In this document: one piece after another, positions 1 to 8,298 of the stretch | Layout of the letters: each line of letters begins with the position of its first letter | Position numbering within the stretch: the stretch's first letter is position 1 | Assembly (NCBI RefSeq): GCF_013277515.1 | Contig: NZ_VMNB01000008.1 | Location: 23,846 to 87,845, forward strand | DNA length: 64,000 bases | Reading direction: 5' to 3' | Source of the DNA: Streptococcus sp. k-402 | Lineage (GTDB): Bacteria > Bacillota > Bacilli > Lactobacillales > Streptococcaceae | Position numbers and translations under genes: made by a program | Notes under the pieces: generated by a model | The model's database searches: none | Seen by the model: only the letters and a program-made list of their open reading frames with translations | Told to the model about the DNA's origin: nothing

Positions 1-62
1 GTCAGTCACATATATACGGCAAGGCGAAGCTGACGTGGTTTGAAGAGATTTTCGAAGAGTAT
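1..62 (-). repeat. BOX element fragment (boxA)
   Basis: The stretch around positions 15-62 matches the boxA module of the streptococcal BOX repeat. It contains most of the motif used for BOX-PCR typing, with GGCAAGGCG followed by AGCTGACG, and ends in the typical TTCGAAGAGTAT. It is in the opposite orientation to the complete copy at 9161-9310. The left part lies at the window edge, so boxB and boxC may be outside the window. BOX repeats are specific to pneumococcus and its close relatives. Confidence 0.85.
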
Positions 63-146
63 CAACTATCGAAAACAAATTAAAAAACTCCCTTTTCCTC
101 AAAATAATAGTATAATAGAGGTAGAATTTAGAATCGAGGTATACCT

Positions 147-278
147 ATGGCTGTAAAATTTACAAAACGAGACGACTTGGACAAGATGTTTGAAGAGTTT
201 GCTAAACTCCCAGATTTGAAGCAAGTTACTTTCCCTGATGACAAAGAGAAAAAAGCCAAAACAGAAAAGAAAAACTAG
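147..278 (+). CDS. small conserved streptococcal protein, 43 aa
   Basis: The ORF starts with MAVKFTKRDD and ends in a lysine-rich tail (KEKKAKTEKKN). It is preceded by a weak ribosome site (GAGGT, 10 bases upstream) and by a TATAAT box at 111-116. Its stop codon TAG (276-278) directly abuts the ATG of the permease gene at 279, so the two are almost certainly cotranscribed and translationally coupled. It is highly charged with no membrane segment. I do not recognise a function; a small accessory protein for the permease is only a guess. Confidence 0.6.
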   Translation: MAVKFTKRDDLDKMFEEFAKLPDLKQVTFPDDKEKKAKTEKKN

Positions 279-1184
279 ATGACTACTTTCCAACAACTCC
301 CATCTAGTGTACTTCAAACTGGAGCTATTTTTCTCTCTATAATTATTGAAGCACTCCCTTTCGTTCTGATAGGAAGTATTGTCTCTGGGCTGATTGAGGT
401 TTATATCACACCTGACAAGGTTTATCATTTTCTCCCTCGAAATCGTTGGGGAAGAATCTTTTTTGGCACTTTCGTCGGGATGCTTTTCCCCTCTTGTGAA
501 TGTGGGATTGTCCCCATTATCAATCGTTTTCTGGAAAAAAAGGTTCCCAGTTACACGGCCGTTCCCTTTCTTGTGACAGCACCTGTTATCAATCCCATTG
601 TTCTCTTTGCGACCTATTCTGCCTTTGGCAACTCCTTCCATATCGCCCTGTTACGAGCTCTGGGTTCCATCGTTGTGGCTGTAATACTAGGAATTTTTCT
701 AGGATTTTTCTGGCAAGAACCAATTCAGAAAGAAAATCGTCTGGCCTGTCATGAGCATGATTTTTCTCACTTAAATCCTGTAAAAAAAGGTTTTCAGGTC
801 TTTGTGCAAGCCATTGATGAGTTTTTTGATACGGGGCGTTATTTGGTATTTGGCTGTCTCTTTGCTTCTATAATACAGGTCTATGTTCCGACACGGATTC
901 TGACCTCTATCAGTGCGACCCCTCTTTTTGCCATCCTGCTCTTAATGCTTTTGGCCTTTCTTCTTTCTCTCTGTAGTGAGGCGGATGCCTTTATCGGTGC
1001 TTCTCTTCTTTCGAGTTTCGGATTGGCACCAGTTATGGCCTTTCTGGTTATTGGCCCAATGCTGGATATTAAAAATATTCTCATGATGAAAAATTACTTG
1101 AAAGCACGATTTATCAGTCACTTCATAACGATTGTAACTCTTGTCGTCTTAGTCTATTCTCTCTTGATTGGAGTCATCCTATGA
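279..1184 (+). CDS. YcgR/YraQ-type permease (UPF0718, COG0701), 301 aa
   Basis: This is a polytopic membrane protein of the permease family COG0701, with about eight hydrophobic segments in two halves. The first half contains the conserved CECGIVP motif near residues 72-78, and a related small-residue motif (LCSEADAFIGAS) occurs near residues 230-241. This internal duplication is typical of the family. It overlaps the next gene by 4 bases (ATGA), giving the usual permease plus TIGR03943 pair. The substrate is unknown; related pairs have been linked to metal homeostasis. Family assignment is firm, transported substrate is not known. Confidence 0.85.
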   Translation: MTTFQQLPSSVLQTGAIFLSIIIEALPFVLIGSIVSGLIEVYITPDKVYHFLPRNRWGRIFFGTFVGMLFPSCECGIVPIINRFLEKKVPSYTAVPFLVTAPVINPIVLFATYSAFGNSFHIALLRALGSIVVAVILGIFLGFFWQEPIQKENRLACHEHDFSHLNPVKKGFQVFVQAIDEFFDTGRYLVFGCLFASIIQVYVPTRILTSISATPLFAILLLMLLAFLLSLCSEADAFIGASLLSSFGLAPVMAFLVIGPMLDIKNILMMKNYLKARFISHFITIVTLVVLVYSLLIGVIL

Positions 1185-1996
1185 TTCGATTTTTAGTTTT
1201 AGCTGGCTATTTTGAACTGACTATTTACCTCCATTTGTCAGGCAAATTAAACCAGTACATCAACATGCACTATTCCTATCTGGCCTATATCTCCATGGTG
1301 CTTTCCTTTATTTTGGCAATTGTTCAACTGTATATCTGGATGAAGCAAGTCAAAACCCACAGTCATCTGAACAGCCGATTGGCCAAGATGACGAGTATTT
1401 CTCTTCTGGCTATTCCACTTGTCATCGGCTTAACTTTCCCAACTGTTAGCTTGGATTCTCAGACCGTTTCTGCCAAAGGCTATCATTTCCCCCTATCGGA
1501 AGGAACGGATCTGGCCATTCAGACAAGCGAAGGGACAACAAGCCAATATTTGAAACCAGATACCAGTTCTTATTTTTCAAAATCAGCCTATGAAAAGGAA
1601 ATGCGAACGGCGGCGGATAAATACTTGTCCCAGGATAGCATTCAGATCACGAATGAGAACTATATGGAAGTCATGGAGGCTATCTATGACTATCCAGATG
1701 AGTTTGAGGGCAAGACGGTCCAATTCACAGGCTTTGTCTATAATGACCCCAGTCATGCCAATAGTCAATTTCTGTTCCGCTTCGGCATTATTCACTGTAT
1801 CGCAGATTCTGGTGTCTATGGATTACTGACCAAGGGAAATACCCGTCAATATGAAAATAATACTTGGATAACAGCCAAAGGAAAACTGGTCAATCACTAC
1901 CATAAAGAACTCAAACAAAACCTTCCAACCTTGGAAATCGAAAGCTTTACCAAAGTCGATAAACCAGAAAATCCCTATGTTTATCGAGCTTTTTAA
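1181..1996 (+). CDS. TIGR03943 family membrane protein (YcgQ-like), 271 aa
   Basis: The N-terminal part has membrane segments at about residues 1-20, 30-50 and 70-90. The rest is predicted to be extracytoplasmic and carries the family signature FRFGIIHCIADSGVYG (about 198-213). The start overlaps the permease stop by 4 bases, so the two proteins are probably made in equal amounts and act together. The family is always found next to COG0701 permeases. It is probably a partner or substrate-binding subunit of the transporter; the biochemical role is not established. Confidence 0.8.
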   Translation: MIRFLVLAGYFELTIYLHLSGKLNQYINMHYSYLAYISMVLSFILAIVQLYIWMKQVKTHSHLNSRLAKMTSISLLAIPLVIGLTFPTVSLDSQTVSAKGYHFPLSEGTDLAIQTSEGTTSQYLKPDTSSYFSKSAYEKEMRTAADKYLSQDSIQITNENYMEVMEAIYDYPDEFEGKTVQFTGFVYNDPSHANSQFLFRFGIIHCIADSGVYGLLTKGNTRQYENNTWITAKGKLVNHYHKELKQNLPTLEIESFTKVDKPENPYVYRAF

Positions 1997-2047
1997 AAAG
2001 CAAACCAAGTTCATAAAAAACTCTAAGCAGGAAGAGCCTGCTAACTC

Positions 2048-2240
2048 GTGACAGAAAAAGAAGTTTAGCTTATAATGAAGATGAACAATACCAATCCGTG
2101 GTGTTTAATAGGGCTTTTCCTAGCCTGTTTAAAAAACTGGATGAACAAGAGTCATGAGAAAACTCAAATATGCTTGGAGCATGAAAACATATTACTAGTA
2201 GCCTCTTGTTCTATTGTTCAAATAGTTAACAGGAGGTTTT
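2048..2240 (+). ncRNA. candidate bridge-RNA-type leader of an IS110 relic
   Basis: Upstream of the truncated IS110 transposase lies a sigmaA-like promoter: GTGACA (2048-2053), a 17-base spacer and TATAAT (2071-2076). The expected transcript, from about 2083, contains a perfect 9-bp inverted repeat, GAACAAGAG (2143-2151) and CTCTTGTTC (2203-2211), enclosing smaller hairpins. IS110-family elements are known to encode a structured bridge RNA of about this size in the end upstream of the transposase. That this segment is such an RNA is inference from position and structure. Confidence 0.4.
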
Positions 2241-2244
2241 TATA

Positions 2245-2409
2245 ATGGAAGCTATGATCGAAACGTGTTGTGGTATTGATGTCCATCCAAAATCCATTGT
2301 TTGTTGTATTCTAGATGGTTCACTAGATAGCAATAAACCAAAGAAAATTCAGAAGAAATTTGGAACAACTACTGTAGCTCTTCACAATGCTTTAGATTGG
2401 ATGGTATAG
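2245..2409 (+). pseudogene. IS110 family transposase, N-terminal fragment
   Basis: A good ribosome site (AGGAGG) precedes an ATG. The first residues contain CGIDVHPKSI, the first catalytic aspartate of the DEDD (RuvC-like) domain of IS110 transposases. The reading frame ends at a TAG after 54 codons, where sequence of an IS630 element begins, against about 400 codons in an intact transposase. The rest of the gene is absent from the window. It is therefore a dead fragment, probably cut by insertion of the neighbouring element or by deletion. Confidence 0.75.
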
Positions 2410-2444
2410 ATGCTTAGTTTTAAACAAGCATCTATAATAAAGCT

Positions 2445-3291
2445 ATGGCATATAGTACAGATTTTAAACAAGGAGCCTTAGATTACATCAAAGAGGACAC
2501 AGCCATGTCGAGGCGGTCAAAGTTTTTGATGTAGGCGTCAGAACTTTCTTCACGTGGGAAAAGAAAGACGTGAACAAGGACACTTAGAGCGGAAAAAGTG
2601 AGTCGTCAAAAAGCGGGAAATCCCTTTAGAGGAGTTGAAAGTCTTTGTAAAGGCTCATCCAGACGCTTTTTAACGGGAAATTGCGGCACATTTTGATTGT
2701 GCTGTTCCTTCAGTATGGACAGCTTTAAAGCAATTCATATCACTTTTAAAAAAAAAGACAACTAGCTCTAAGGAACAAGATCCAGAGAAAGTCGCTGAGT
2801 TTCTTGATATTTTGGATAACCTAAAAGATTTACCAGTCGTATATATTGACGAAACGGGAAACGACCGCTAGCTCTATCGTCCTTATGCACGGGCTCCTAG
2901 AAGGGAGAAAGTCTATAACAAGATTAGCGGACGGCGTTTTGAGCTGACTTCAATTGTTGCAGGACAAGTAGACGGAGAGTTTATAGCTCCCATGATTTAC
3001 AAGGAAAGTATGACGAGAGACTTCTTTGTGGAGTGGTTCAAAACGCAGCTCTTGCCTGCTTTGAAGACACCTCACGTCATTGTCATGGACAATGCTAGTT
3101 TTCATCCCAAGCATATCTTGGATGAACTTTACATTAAAGATAAACACTTTTTCTTACCTCTACCAGCTTATTCACCAGATTTGAATCCTATTGAGCAAGC
3201 TTGGGCTATCTTGAAAAAGAAAGTGACGGATTTATTAAGGAAAGTCCCAAATATTTTTGAATATTTGAAGTGCTTTTTTAAAACTAAATGA
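2445..3291 (+). pseudogene. IS630 family transposase, degenerate
   Basis: The fragment begins MAYSTDFKQG and the C-terminal half is well preserved. YIDETGN (first catalytic Asp), VIVMDNASFH (second Asp) and SPDLNPIEQAWA (Glu) form the DDE triad. The frame is broken by frameshifts near 2500 and 2600, by in-frame stops, and by a TAG at about 2869. No active transposase can be made. IS630 elements insert at TA dinucleotides, and the nearby RUP at 3365-3471 is thought to be mobilised by this family. Confidence 0.85.
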
Positions 3292-3364
3292 CTATAATAC
3301 GAGGGATTTGATGATTTTTCTTGACGATAGAAGACTCAACGACCATCATTTTAGAGCATATATT

Positions 3365-3471
3365 TATAGTGGATTGAACATAGAATAGTATACCCATAAT
3401 TCTAAAACCTGTATAGAAATTAATTTGAATTCACTAATCTTTTTGTTCACATCTTATTTCAATTCACTATA
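3365..3471. repeat. RUP element, complete 107 bp
   Basis: The element is exactly 107 bp long from TATAGTGGATTGAA on the left to TTCAATTCACTATA on the right. These ends are near-perfect inverted repeats bounded by TA. Length, TA ends and internal sequence fit RUP, the repeat unit of pneumococcus. RUP is a non-coding mobile repeat proposed to move with IS630-type transposase. Part of its right half recurs at about 14556-14610. Confidence 0.85.
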
Positions 3472-3489
3472 TAACTCAATTTCATAATA

Positions 3490-3536
3490 AAAACACCTCA
3501 AAAGTTAGATTTTCTAGCTCTAACTTTTGAGGTGCA
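3490..3536 (-). terminator. Rho-independent terminator of the glyQS operon
   Basis: A 16-bp perfect stem (3494-3509 with 3519-3534) with a 9-base loop is followed on the minus strand by a TTTTTATT tract. It lies about 70 bases beyond the stop of the DUF896 gene, the last gene of the glycyl-tRNA synthetase operon. The remaining sequence between the IS630 remnant and this terminator holds the RUP and no gene. Confidence 0.8.
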
Positions 3537-3602
3537 GCCCATTTATGTATGATAGTCTTTTGGTATTATTTCATCTATCCTTGTCAAAAGAAAGAATATT
3601 CA

Positions 3603-3860
3603 TTATGAATTTGGGTCATCAAGACTACGGCCATGTAACCCTTTTTCACGTTGGGCTTGGCGTAGTTTTTCTGGTGTAACATCGTTCCCTTCTTCGTCTA
3701 CAATTTTGATTCCCTCAATGTGGTGACGAACAGTGCGACGATAACCTTCGATGTACTCCTCACGTAGTTTGGCTTGTTCTACTTTTTCTTCTGGGGTCAA
3801 GCCTTCTGTTTTTTTCTTTTTGGCAAGCTCGTTAATACGAGCAATTTTTTTCGGATCCAT
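3603..3860 (-). CDS. DUF896 (YnzC/UPF0291 family) protein, 85 aa
   Basis: A small charged helical protein with the DUF896 pattern: [19 protein letters not shown], then [21 protein letters not shown] (residues about 29-50), then a Thr-Pro-Glu-Lys-Leu segment. Family members are cytoplasmic two-helix proteins of unknown role, common in Firmicutes. It lies 41 bases after glyS with its own ribosome site, and pneumococci also keep a DUF896 gene beside glyS. Identification is good; function is not known. Confidence 0.9.
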   Translation of the reverse strand: MDPKKIARINELAKKKKTEGLTPEEKVEQAKLREEYIEGYRRTVRHHIEGIKIVDEEGNDVTPEKLRQAQREKGLHGRSLDDPNS

Positions 3861-3901
3861 TTCTTCTCCTTTATGATAAGATAAACTCCGTTTGACTGAG
3901 T

Positions 3902-5938
3902 TTATTTAGTATTGATTTGGTTAAAACGAGCAAGCTTAGCTGCTTTTTGAGTTAAATGAGACAAGATTGCCAAACGATTTTGACGGACAGCCTGATCTTC
4001 GGCCATAACCATAGTATTTTCAAAGAAAGCATCAATAACTGGACTAAGCGCAAAGAGCTGTTTCAATTGTTGACTTGCAGTCCCTGACAAAACAAGTGAT
4101 TCTACTGCTTCTGCCAAGGCTTTCTCTTCTTCATTTTCAAAGAGAGCTGAATCAACTGTAGCAACCCCTTCTGCCTTCTCAGCCAAGTTAAAGGCACGAG
4201 AGAGGGATTCGACAGATGGTTTGAAGTCTTCTTCCTTGCTTGCTTCTACGAGAGCACTTGCTGCTTCCAACATATCCGCCACAACAAAGTTTGATCCTGC
4301 AAGAACGGCTTCCTTAATGTCTTTTGGAGTAGAGCCCATCATCTTATCGACACGAGCCTTGATAAAGTCCATAACCTCTGTCTTATTTTCATAAGTCAAG
4401 CTGTCAAATTTCAAAGCATAAAGGCTATCAATCAACTCATCCATAGCAATATGCCAACCAAAGGCATCCAAGATACGAACCACACCTTGAGTTGCACGAC
4501 GAAGGGCATAAGGGTCATTAGAACCTGATGGAATCAAGCCTACTGAGAAGAAACTCAAAATCGTATCCAATTTGTCTGCAATGGCTAGAACTGCACCGAC
4601 CTTGCTCTCTGGAAGTTCTCCTTCAGCTGATGTAGGCATGTAGTGCTCACGAATAGCAGCTGCCACTGCTGGAGTTTCTCCAGCAAGAAGGGCATATTTT
4701 TCCCCCATAATTCCTTGGAGTTCGTCAAATTCACCAACCATACCTGTTAACAAGTCAAACTTGTAAATGGCTGCTGCACGGGCTAGGTCAATCGTTTCAT
4801 TCGCTGACAAGCCTGCTTTTTCTGCCAAGAGAATAGCAATCTGACCCGTACGAATCATGTGTTCACGAAGGGAACCAATTTTCTCATGGAAAGTCACATT
4901 GTTTAATTTTTCAACAAGATCTGAAATGACCAATTTTTGGTCTTCACGCCAGAAGAATTCTCCGTCTTCCAAACGAGCTACCAAGACTTTTTCATTTCCT
5001 TTAATGACATTTTCCAAATGCTCTGCGTTTCCGTTACGGACTGAAATGAAATTTGGCAAGAGTTTGCCGTTTTGATCACGAACAACAAAGTAACGTTGGT
5101 GTTCTTTCATCGAAGTCACCAAAACTTCTTCTGGAACTTCAAGGTATTTGGCATCAAAACTTCCCATAAAGGCAGTTGGGTATTCAACCAAGTTCAAGAC
5201 TTCATTCAGCAAGTCCGCATCAATTTCGATATGTACACCATTCTCAGCTTCGATTGCTTTGATTTGGTCAACAATCATTTGCTCACGTTCACGAGGATCC
5301 GCGATTACAAACTGCTTACGAAGGTCTTCTTCGTAGCTCAATGCTGACTGAATCTTAGTTTCTTGTCCCAAGAAACGATGACCACGGCTGACACGATCTC
5401 CCTTGATATCAAGGAAATCCAAATCAAACTCTTCTTCATCTAAAAGAACAGTTAAAGTGTGAACAGGGCGGATATATTCAAAGGTGTTGTTAGCCCAGTG
5501 CATGCTGACAGGGAAAGTCAAGGACTTCAAGACATCTACAACACCAGGAACAATGGCTTCAACTGCTTGACCAATTTCTTCCTTAGTGACATAGACATAT
5601 TCTTCACCCTTAATTTCACGAAATTCGATATCTTCAACAGTCAAGCCTTTTCCTCGGACAAATCCTTGAGCTGCTTTGGTGAAATTTCCATCTCTATCCA
5701 AGGCAATTTTCTTTGCTGGCCCCTTAAAATCTTCTGTCAAATCAGACTGTTTGTCTGCAAGACCAGTTACACGAACAGCCAAACGACGTGGTGTTGAGAA
5801 GGTTTGAACAGCTTCAAAAGACAGGCGGTTTTCCTTGAGGAAGGCTGCCATTTTTTCGCCTAGTTGTTTTTCACTTGGCGTAACAACATAGGCTGGTAAT
5901 TCTTCAAGACCGAGTTCTACTAATAAGTTTTTTGTCAT
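3902..5938 (-). CDS. glyS: glycyl-tRNA synthetase beta subunit, 678 aa
   Basis: The beta chain of the bacterial alpha2-beta2 glycyl-tRNA synthetase charges tRNA-Gly together with GlyQ in the cytoplasm. The N-terminus [16 protein letters not shown] is the family signature. The middle contains the HD-like helical region, and the C-terminal part (about 560-678) is the anticodon-binding DALR domain. The full length of 678 residues is normal. It follows glyQ after a 211-base gap that contains two perfect hairpins and no terminator. It should be controlled by the glycine T-box at 8050-8250. Confidence 0.97.
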   Translation of the reverse strand: MTKNLLVELGLEELPAYVVTPSEKQLGEKMAAFLKENRLSFEAVQTFSTPRRLAVRVTGLADKQSDLTEDFKGPAKKIALDRDGNFTKAAQGFVRGKGLTVEDIEFREIKGEEYVYVTKEEIGQAVEAIVPGVVDVLKSLTFPVSMHWANNTFEYIRPVHTLTVLLDEEEFDLDFLDIKGDRVSRGHRFLGQETKIQSALSYEEDLRKQFVIADPREREQMIVDQIKAIEAENGVHIEIDADLLNEVLNLVEYPTAFMGSFDAKYLEVPEEVLVTSMKEHQRYFVVRDQNGKLLPNFISVRNGNAEHLENVIKGNEKVLVARLEDGEFFWREDQKLVISDLVEKLNNVTFHEKIGSLREHMIRTGQIAILLAEKAGLSANETIDLARAAAIYKFDLLTGMVGEFDELQGIMGEKYALLAGETPAVAAAIREHYMPTSAEGELPESKVGAVLAIADKLDTILSFFSVGLIPSGSNDPYALRRATQGVVRILDAFGWHIAMDELIDSLYALKFDSLTYENKTEVMDFIKARVDKMMGSTPKDIKEAVLAGSNFVVADMLEAASALVEASKEEDFKPSVESLSRAFNLAEKAEGVATVDSALFENEEEKALAEAVESLVLSGTASQQLKQLFALSPVIDAFFENTMVMAEDQAVRQNRLAILSHLTQKAAKLARFNQINTK

Positions 5939-6024
5939 GTTTTTTCTCCGAAAAGTATCTTTTTATTTTCCAGTTTGCCTTATGTGATGGGCACGCAAGC
6001 AACCAACTTCGTTGTTTCATTGCT

Positions 6025-6082
6025 AAAATTGGAGCCAAAAGTCTCCAATTTTGCCTAGTATCCTTAGTTTCACTAAGGATAC
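6025..6082. repeat. two perfect hairpins between glyQ and glyS
   Basis: Two independent 10-bp perfect inverted repeats stand side by side: AAAATTGGAG (6025-6034) with CTCCAATTTT (6043-6052), and GTATCCTTAG (6058-6067) with CTAAGGATAC (6073-6082, 5-base loop). Neither has a strong T-tract on the minus strand, so they are more likely RNA-processing or stabilising structures, or an old repeat insertion, than terminators. They may set the ratio of GlyQ to GlyS. Function is inferred only. Confidence 0.5.
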
Positions 6083-6149
6083 CTTCATCACTGCGGCAAC
6101 TGGCTCAGGGCTCACTCTGTTCGCCCATTTTCGTAATTTGTCATTCTCT

Positions 6150-7067
6150 TTATTCTGCGTCTTCTGCTAAGAGTTTAGCTCGTGTTTCTTCATCCAAAAG
6201 TGGGTAGCCTAGGCGTTTACGTTCTGCGACAAAGGTTTTGGCTACGACGCGGGCCAAGTTACGGATACGAGCGATATAGCCTGCACGCTCTGTTACAGAT
6301 ACTGCACCACGCGCATCAAGCAGGTTAAAGGTATGTGAACATTTGAGAACATAGTCATAGGCAGGGTGCACCAATCCTTCTTCCAAAGCACGACCAGCTT
6401 CTTTTTCAAACTTATCAAAGTTTTCAAGCAACATTTCTTGATCCGAAATTTCAAATGAATATTTTGAATGCTCGTACTCAGGCTGGATGAAGATTTCTCC
6501 GTATTTTACACCATCAGCCCATTCGATATCATAGACAGAATCTACTTCTTGAATGTAAGAAGCCAAGCGTTCCAAACCATAGGTAACTTCCGCAGTCACA
6601 GGGCCAGTTGCCAATCCACCAACTTGTTGGAAATAAGTGAACTGAGTGATTTCCATACCGTCAAGCCAAACTTCCCAACCAAGACCAGCTGAACCAGTTG
6701 ATGGGTTTTCCCAGTTGTCCTCAACGAAACGAATATCGTGTTCCAAAGGATTGATTCCCAATTTTTCCAAAGACTCAAGGTAAAGTTCTTGGATGTTTGA
6801 TGGAGATGGCTTCATGACCACCTGGAATTGGTGGTGTTGGTAAAGACGGTTAGGATTTTCTCCGTAACGACCGTCAGCAGGACGACGTGATGGCTCTACA
6901 TAAGCTGCATTCCATGGCTCAGGACCAATAGCACGAAGGAAAGTGTAAGGACTCATTGTCCCCGCACCTTTTTCATTATCATAAGCCTGCATAAGCATAC
7001 AACCTTGGTCATTCCAAAATTGTTGCAAAGTCAAAATAATTTCTTGAAATGTTAATTTTTTAGACAT
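6150..7067 (-). CDS. glyQ: glycyl-tRNA synthetase alpha subunit, 305 aa
   Basis: The class II catalytic subunit of glycyl-tRNA synthetase, which activates glycine with ATP. Diagnostic segments are [18 protein letters not shown] at the N-terminus, the motif around [15 protein letters not shown] (about 61-75) and the C-terminal [17 protein letters not shown]. Length is normal. The start ATG follows a clean AGGAG site. A near-copy of this start and its ribosome site lies 173 bp upstream at 7228-7254. The gene sits between the peptidase-like gene and glyS in a T-box operon. Confidence 0.97.
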   Translation of the reverse strand: MSKKLTFQEIILTLQQFWNDQGCMLMQAYDNEKGAGTMSPYTFLRAIGPEPWNAAYVEPSRRPADGRYGENPNRLYQHHQFQVVMKPSPSNIQELYLESLEKLGINPLEHDIRFVEDNWENPSTGSAGLGWEVWLDGMEITQFTYFQQVGGLATGPVTAEVTYGLERLASYIQEVDSVYDIEWADGVKYGEIFIQPEYEHSKYSFEISDQEMLLENFDKFEKEAGRALEEGLVHPAYDYVLKCSHTFNLLDARGAVSVTERAGYIARIRNLARVVAKTFVAERKRLGYPLLDEETRAKLLAEDAE

Positions 7068-7081
7068 TGTTTACTCCTTTT
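7055..7081. repeat. 27-bp direct repeat, copy at the true glyQ start
   Basis: These 27 bases cover the ribosome site and first codons of glyQ. They recur without mismatch at 7228-7254, 173 bp away. See the partner copy for interpretation. Confidence 0.85.
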
Positions 7082-7107
7082 TATATAGATTACTTGCGAC
7101 ACGAGTC

Positions 7108-7221
7108 TGCCTCGTCGATCATACGAGGCAAGACGAGTTAGTACTGCGTCTAGCTCAGGCACTCTAGTGCTGAGCGTGGGGTAGCCCGACTGTAAGGAGG
7201 TCTCTGCCACTGACGCAGTGG
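7108..7221. repeat. three hairpins in the spacer between glyQ and the peptidase gene
   Basis: The spacer holds TGCCTCGT (7108-7115) pairing with ACGAGGCA (7123-7130), GCTCAGGCAC (7153-7162) pairing with GTGCTGAGC (7167-7175), and CCACTG (7207-7212) pairing with CAGTGG (7216-7221). It is more GC-rich than its surroundings. The spacer sits exactly between the two copies of the 27-bp glyQ repeat, as if inserted there. I cannot name the element. Confidence 0.5.
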
Positions 7222-7241
7222 AAAGTCAATTTTTTAGACAT
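7164..7241 (-). pseudogene. duplicated 5' end of glyQ, 25-codon mini-ORF
   Basis: Directly after the peptidase gene there is a second copy of the glyQ ribosome site and start (27 identical bases, 7228-7254). It encodes MSKKLTF, the same first seven residues as GlyQ, but its last codons of this part use synonymous changes. The frame then diverges and stops after 25 codons. The copy is thus either a partial duplication left by an insertion event or a short leader peptide that is translated before glyQ. The sequence does not decide between these. Confidence 0.45.
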
Positions 7242-7259
7242 TGTTTACTCCTTTAGTTT

Positions 7260-8027
7260 TTATATTTCTTTTTCAATTAACTTCTGCTGAACAAACCAAT
7301 TTAACAAGGGAAGAGTTTTATCTGTATTTGCCCATAAATGATAAGAATCGAAGACCTCTTGTACACTACCTAGATTTTCTACCAACTTATCTACTGTCAA
7401 AAAACTGCGCCAGTATTCGTAAAAAATACTTGCATAATTCTTATCATAAGTCGAAGAACCAAAATCATTCAATGAATGCCAACCATATTTCTTCTGAAAA
7501 AGTTCTACAAGAGACTGATTACAAATTTTTTCCGCTTGAAATTCCTCTTCTGTCAAGAAATACTTGCGACTAATATATTCAACCATCCCCTCTTCGAACC
7601 AGATATAAGAGTCGTAACCATCAAAATCATCTAAAAAATGCTCCGACCAATGAGCTAGCTCATGTCCTACAATCTGTAAGAGAAAATTTTCATTTTCAGA
7701 TAAAGAATGATAGTGACTTTCTATTGCTTGAGTTTGCTCAGAACACTCGTAGTCCATCAACTGATACAAATACAACTCTTTCCAAACAGCTAAATCAGGC
7801 GTCATAACCATTCGTCTATTATTTGTATAGGCTGGAACAGCGCTTTCCCTAATAATCTGTGTAGCAGCATTAAAATCTGACCAAATAACGGCTTGCGGTA
7901 AATCACAGACTGCAAGTTCATTCTTTAAAAAAGATTGATAATCTTTCAACTTTTCAGTATTTCTTACTACAAAATCACGAAATGCAGCTAGTTGACTATC
8001 GTCTTTTACAAGATATAGGTTTTCCAC
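7260..8027 (-). CDS. putative gluzincin-type zinc metallopeptidase, 255 aa
   Basis: I chose the GTG at 8027 because AAGGAG lies just upstream of it, while the earlier GTG at 8045 has no ribosome site. The protein contains GHELAHWSEHF, an HExxH zinc motif (about H122, E123, H126). This is followed some 20 residues later by WFEEGMVEYIS, whose glutamates could be the third zinc ligand as in gluzincins. No signal peptide or membrane segment is seen. It is the first gene after the glycine T-box and precedes glyQS, so it should be induced by glycine starvation. A role in releasing glycine from peptides is a guess. Confidence 0.65.
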   Translation of the reverse strand: MENLYLVKDDSQLAAFRDFVVRNTEKLKDYQSFLKNELAVCDLPQAVIWSDFNAATQIIRESAVPAYTNNRRMVMTPDLAVWKELYLYQLMDYECSEQTQAIESHYHSLSENENFLLQIVGHELAHWSEHFLDDFDGYDSYIWFEEGMVEYISRKYFLTEEEFQAEKICNQSLVELFQKKYGWHSLNDFGSSTYDKNYASIFYEYWRSFLTVDKLVENLGSVQEVFDSYHLWANTDKTLPLLNWFVQQKLIEKEI

Positions 8028-8049
8028 GTCTCTCCTTTCTTTCACACAA

Positions 8050-8250
8050 TAGACTGAATAAGCAAAAGAACCGCGTCTGACAATCCTAGGTTGATTTAAC
8101 CTAGGGGCGTCAGAAACGCGGTTCCACCCTAATTTATTACTTCATTGTTTTTAAAATACGACAGAAAGCGCCAGCTCATTATCTTGCCCTACTTGGCTCC
8201 CACTATCCCAAGCTCGCTTGAAGAACGCCATAAGACTTTCTTTCCTGCTG
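8050..8250 (-). promoter_or_regulatory. T-box riboswitch (glycine) with terminator/antiterminator
   Basis: The minus strand carries the canonical T-box sequence AGGGTGGAACCGCG (complement of 8117-8130). It is followed by a long terminator hairpin (about 8068-8125) that re-uses GAACCGCG and ends in TTCTTTTGC. Upstream is about 120 bases of stem I type structure. T-boxes bind uncharged tRNA and allow read-through when the amino acid is short. As the operon encodes glycyl-tRNA synthetase, the cognate tRNA should be tRNA-Gly. I did not fix the specifier codon. Confidence 0.92.
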
Positions 8251-8253
8251 ACT

Positions 8254-8282
8254 ATTATATCAAAAATTAGAACAATGTACAA
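8254..8282 (-). promoter_or_regulatory. sigmaA promoter of the T-box operon
   Basis: On the minus strand TTGTAC (8282-8277) is separated by 17 bases from a perfect TATAAT (8259-8254). Transcription would start near 8248, directly in front of the T-box leader. Confidence 0.8.
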
Positions 8283-8298
8283 TTCTTTTTATGATTTT

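Noticed and set aside
99-641. 180-codon open frame on the minus strand
   Set aside because: It lies opposite the 43-aa gene and the well-supported permease gene, has no ribosome site, and shows no known family.
7241-7573. 110-codon + strand frame
   Set aside because: It is antisense to the peptidase-like gene and has no ribosome site or family signal.
8050-8250. Possible tRNA gene because of strong cloverleaf-like pairing
   Set aside because: The AGGGTGGAACCGCG motif and the terminator identify a T-box leader; no acceptor stem or CCA end is present.
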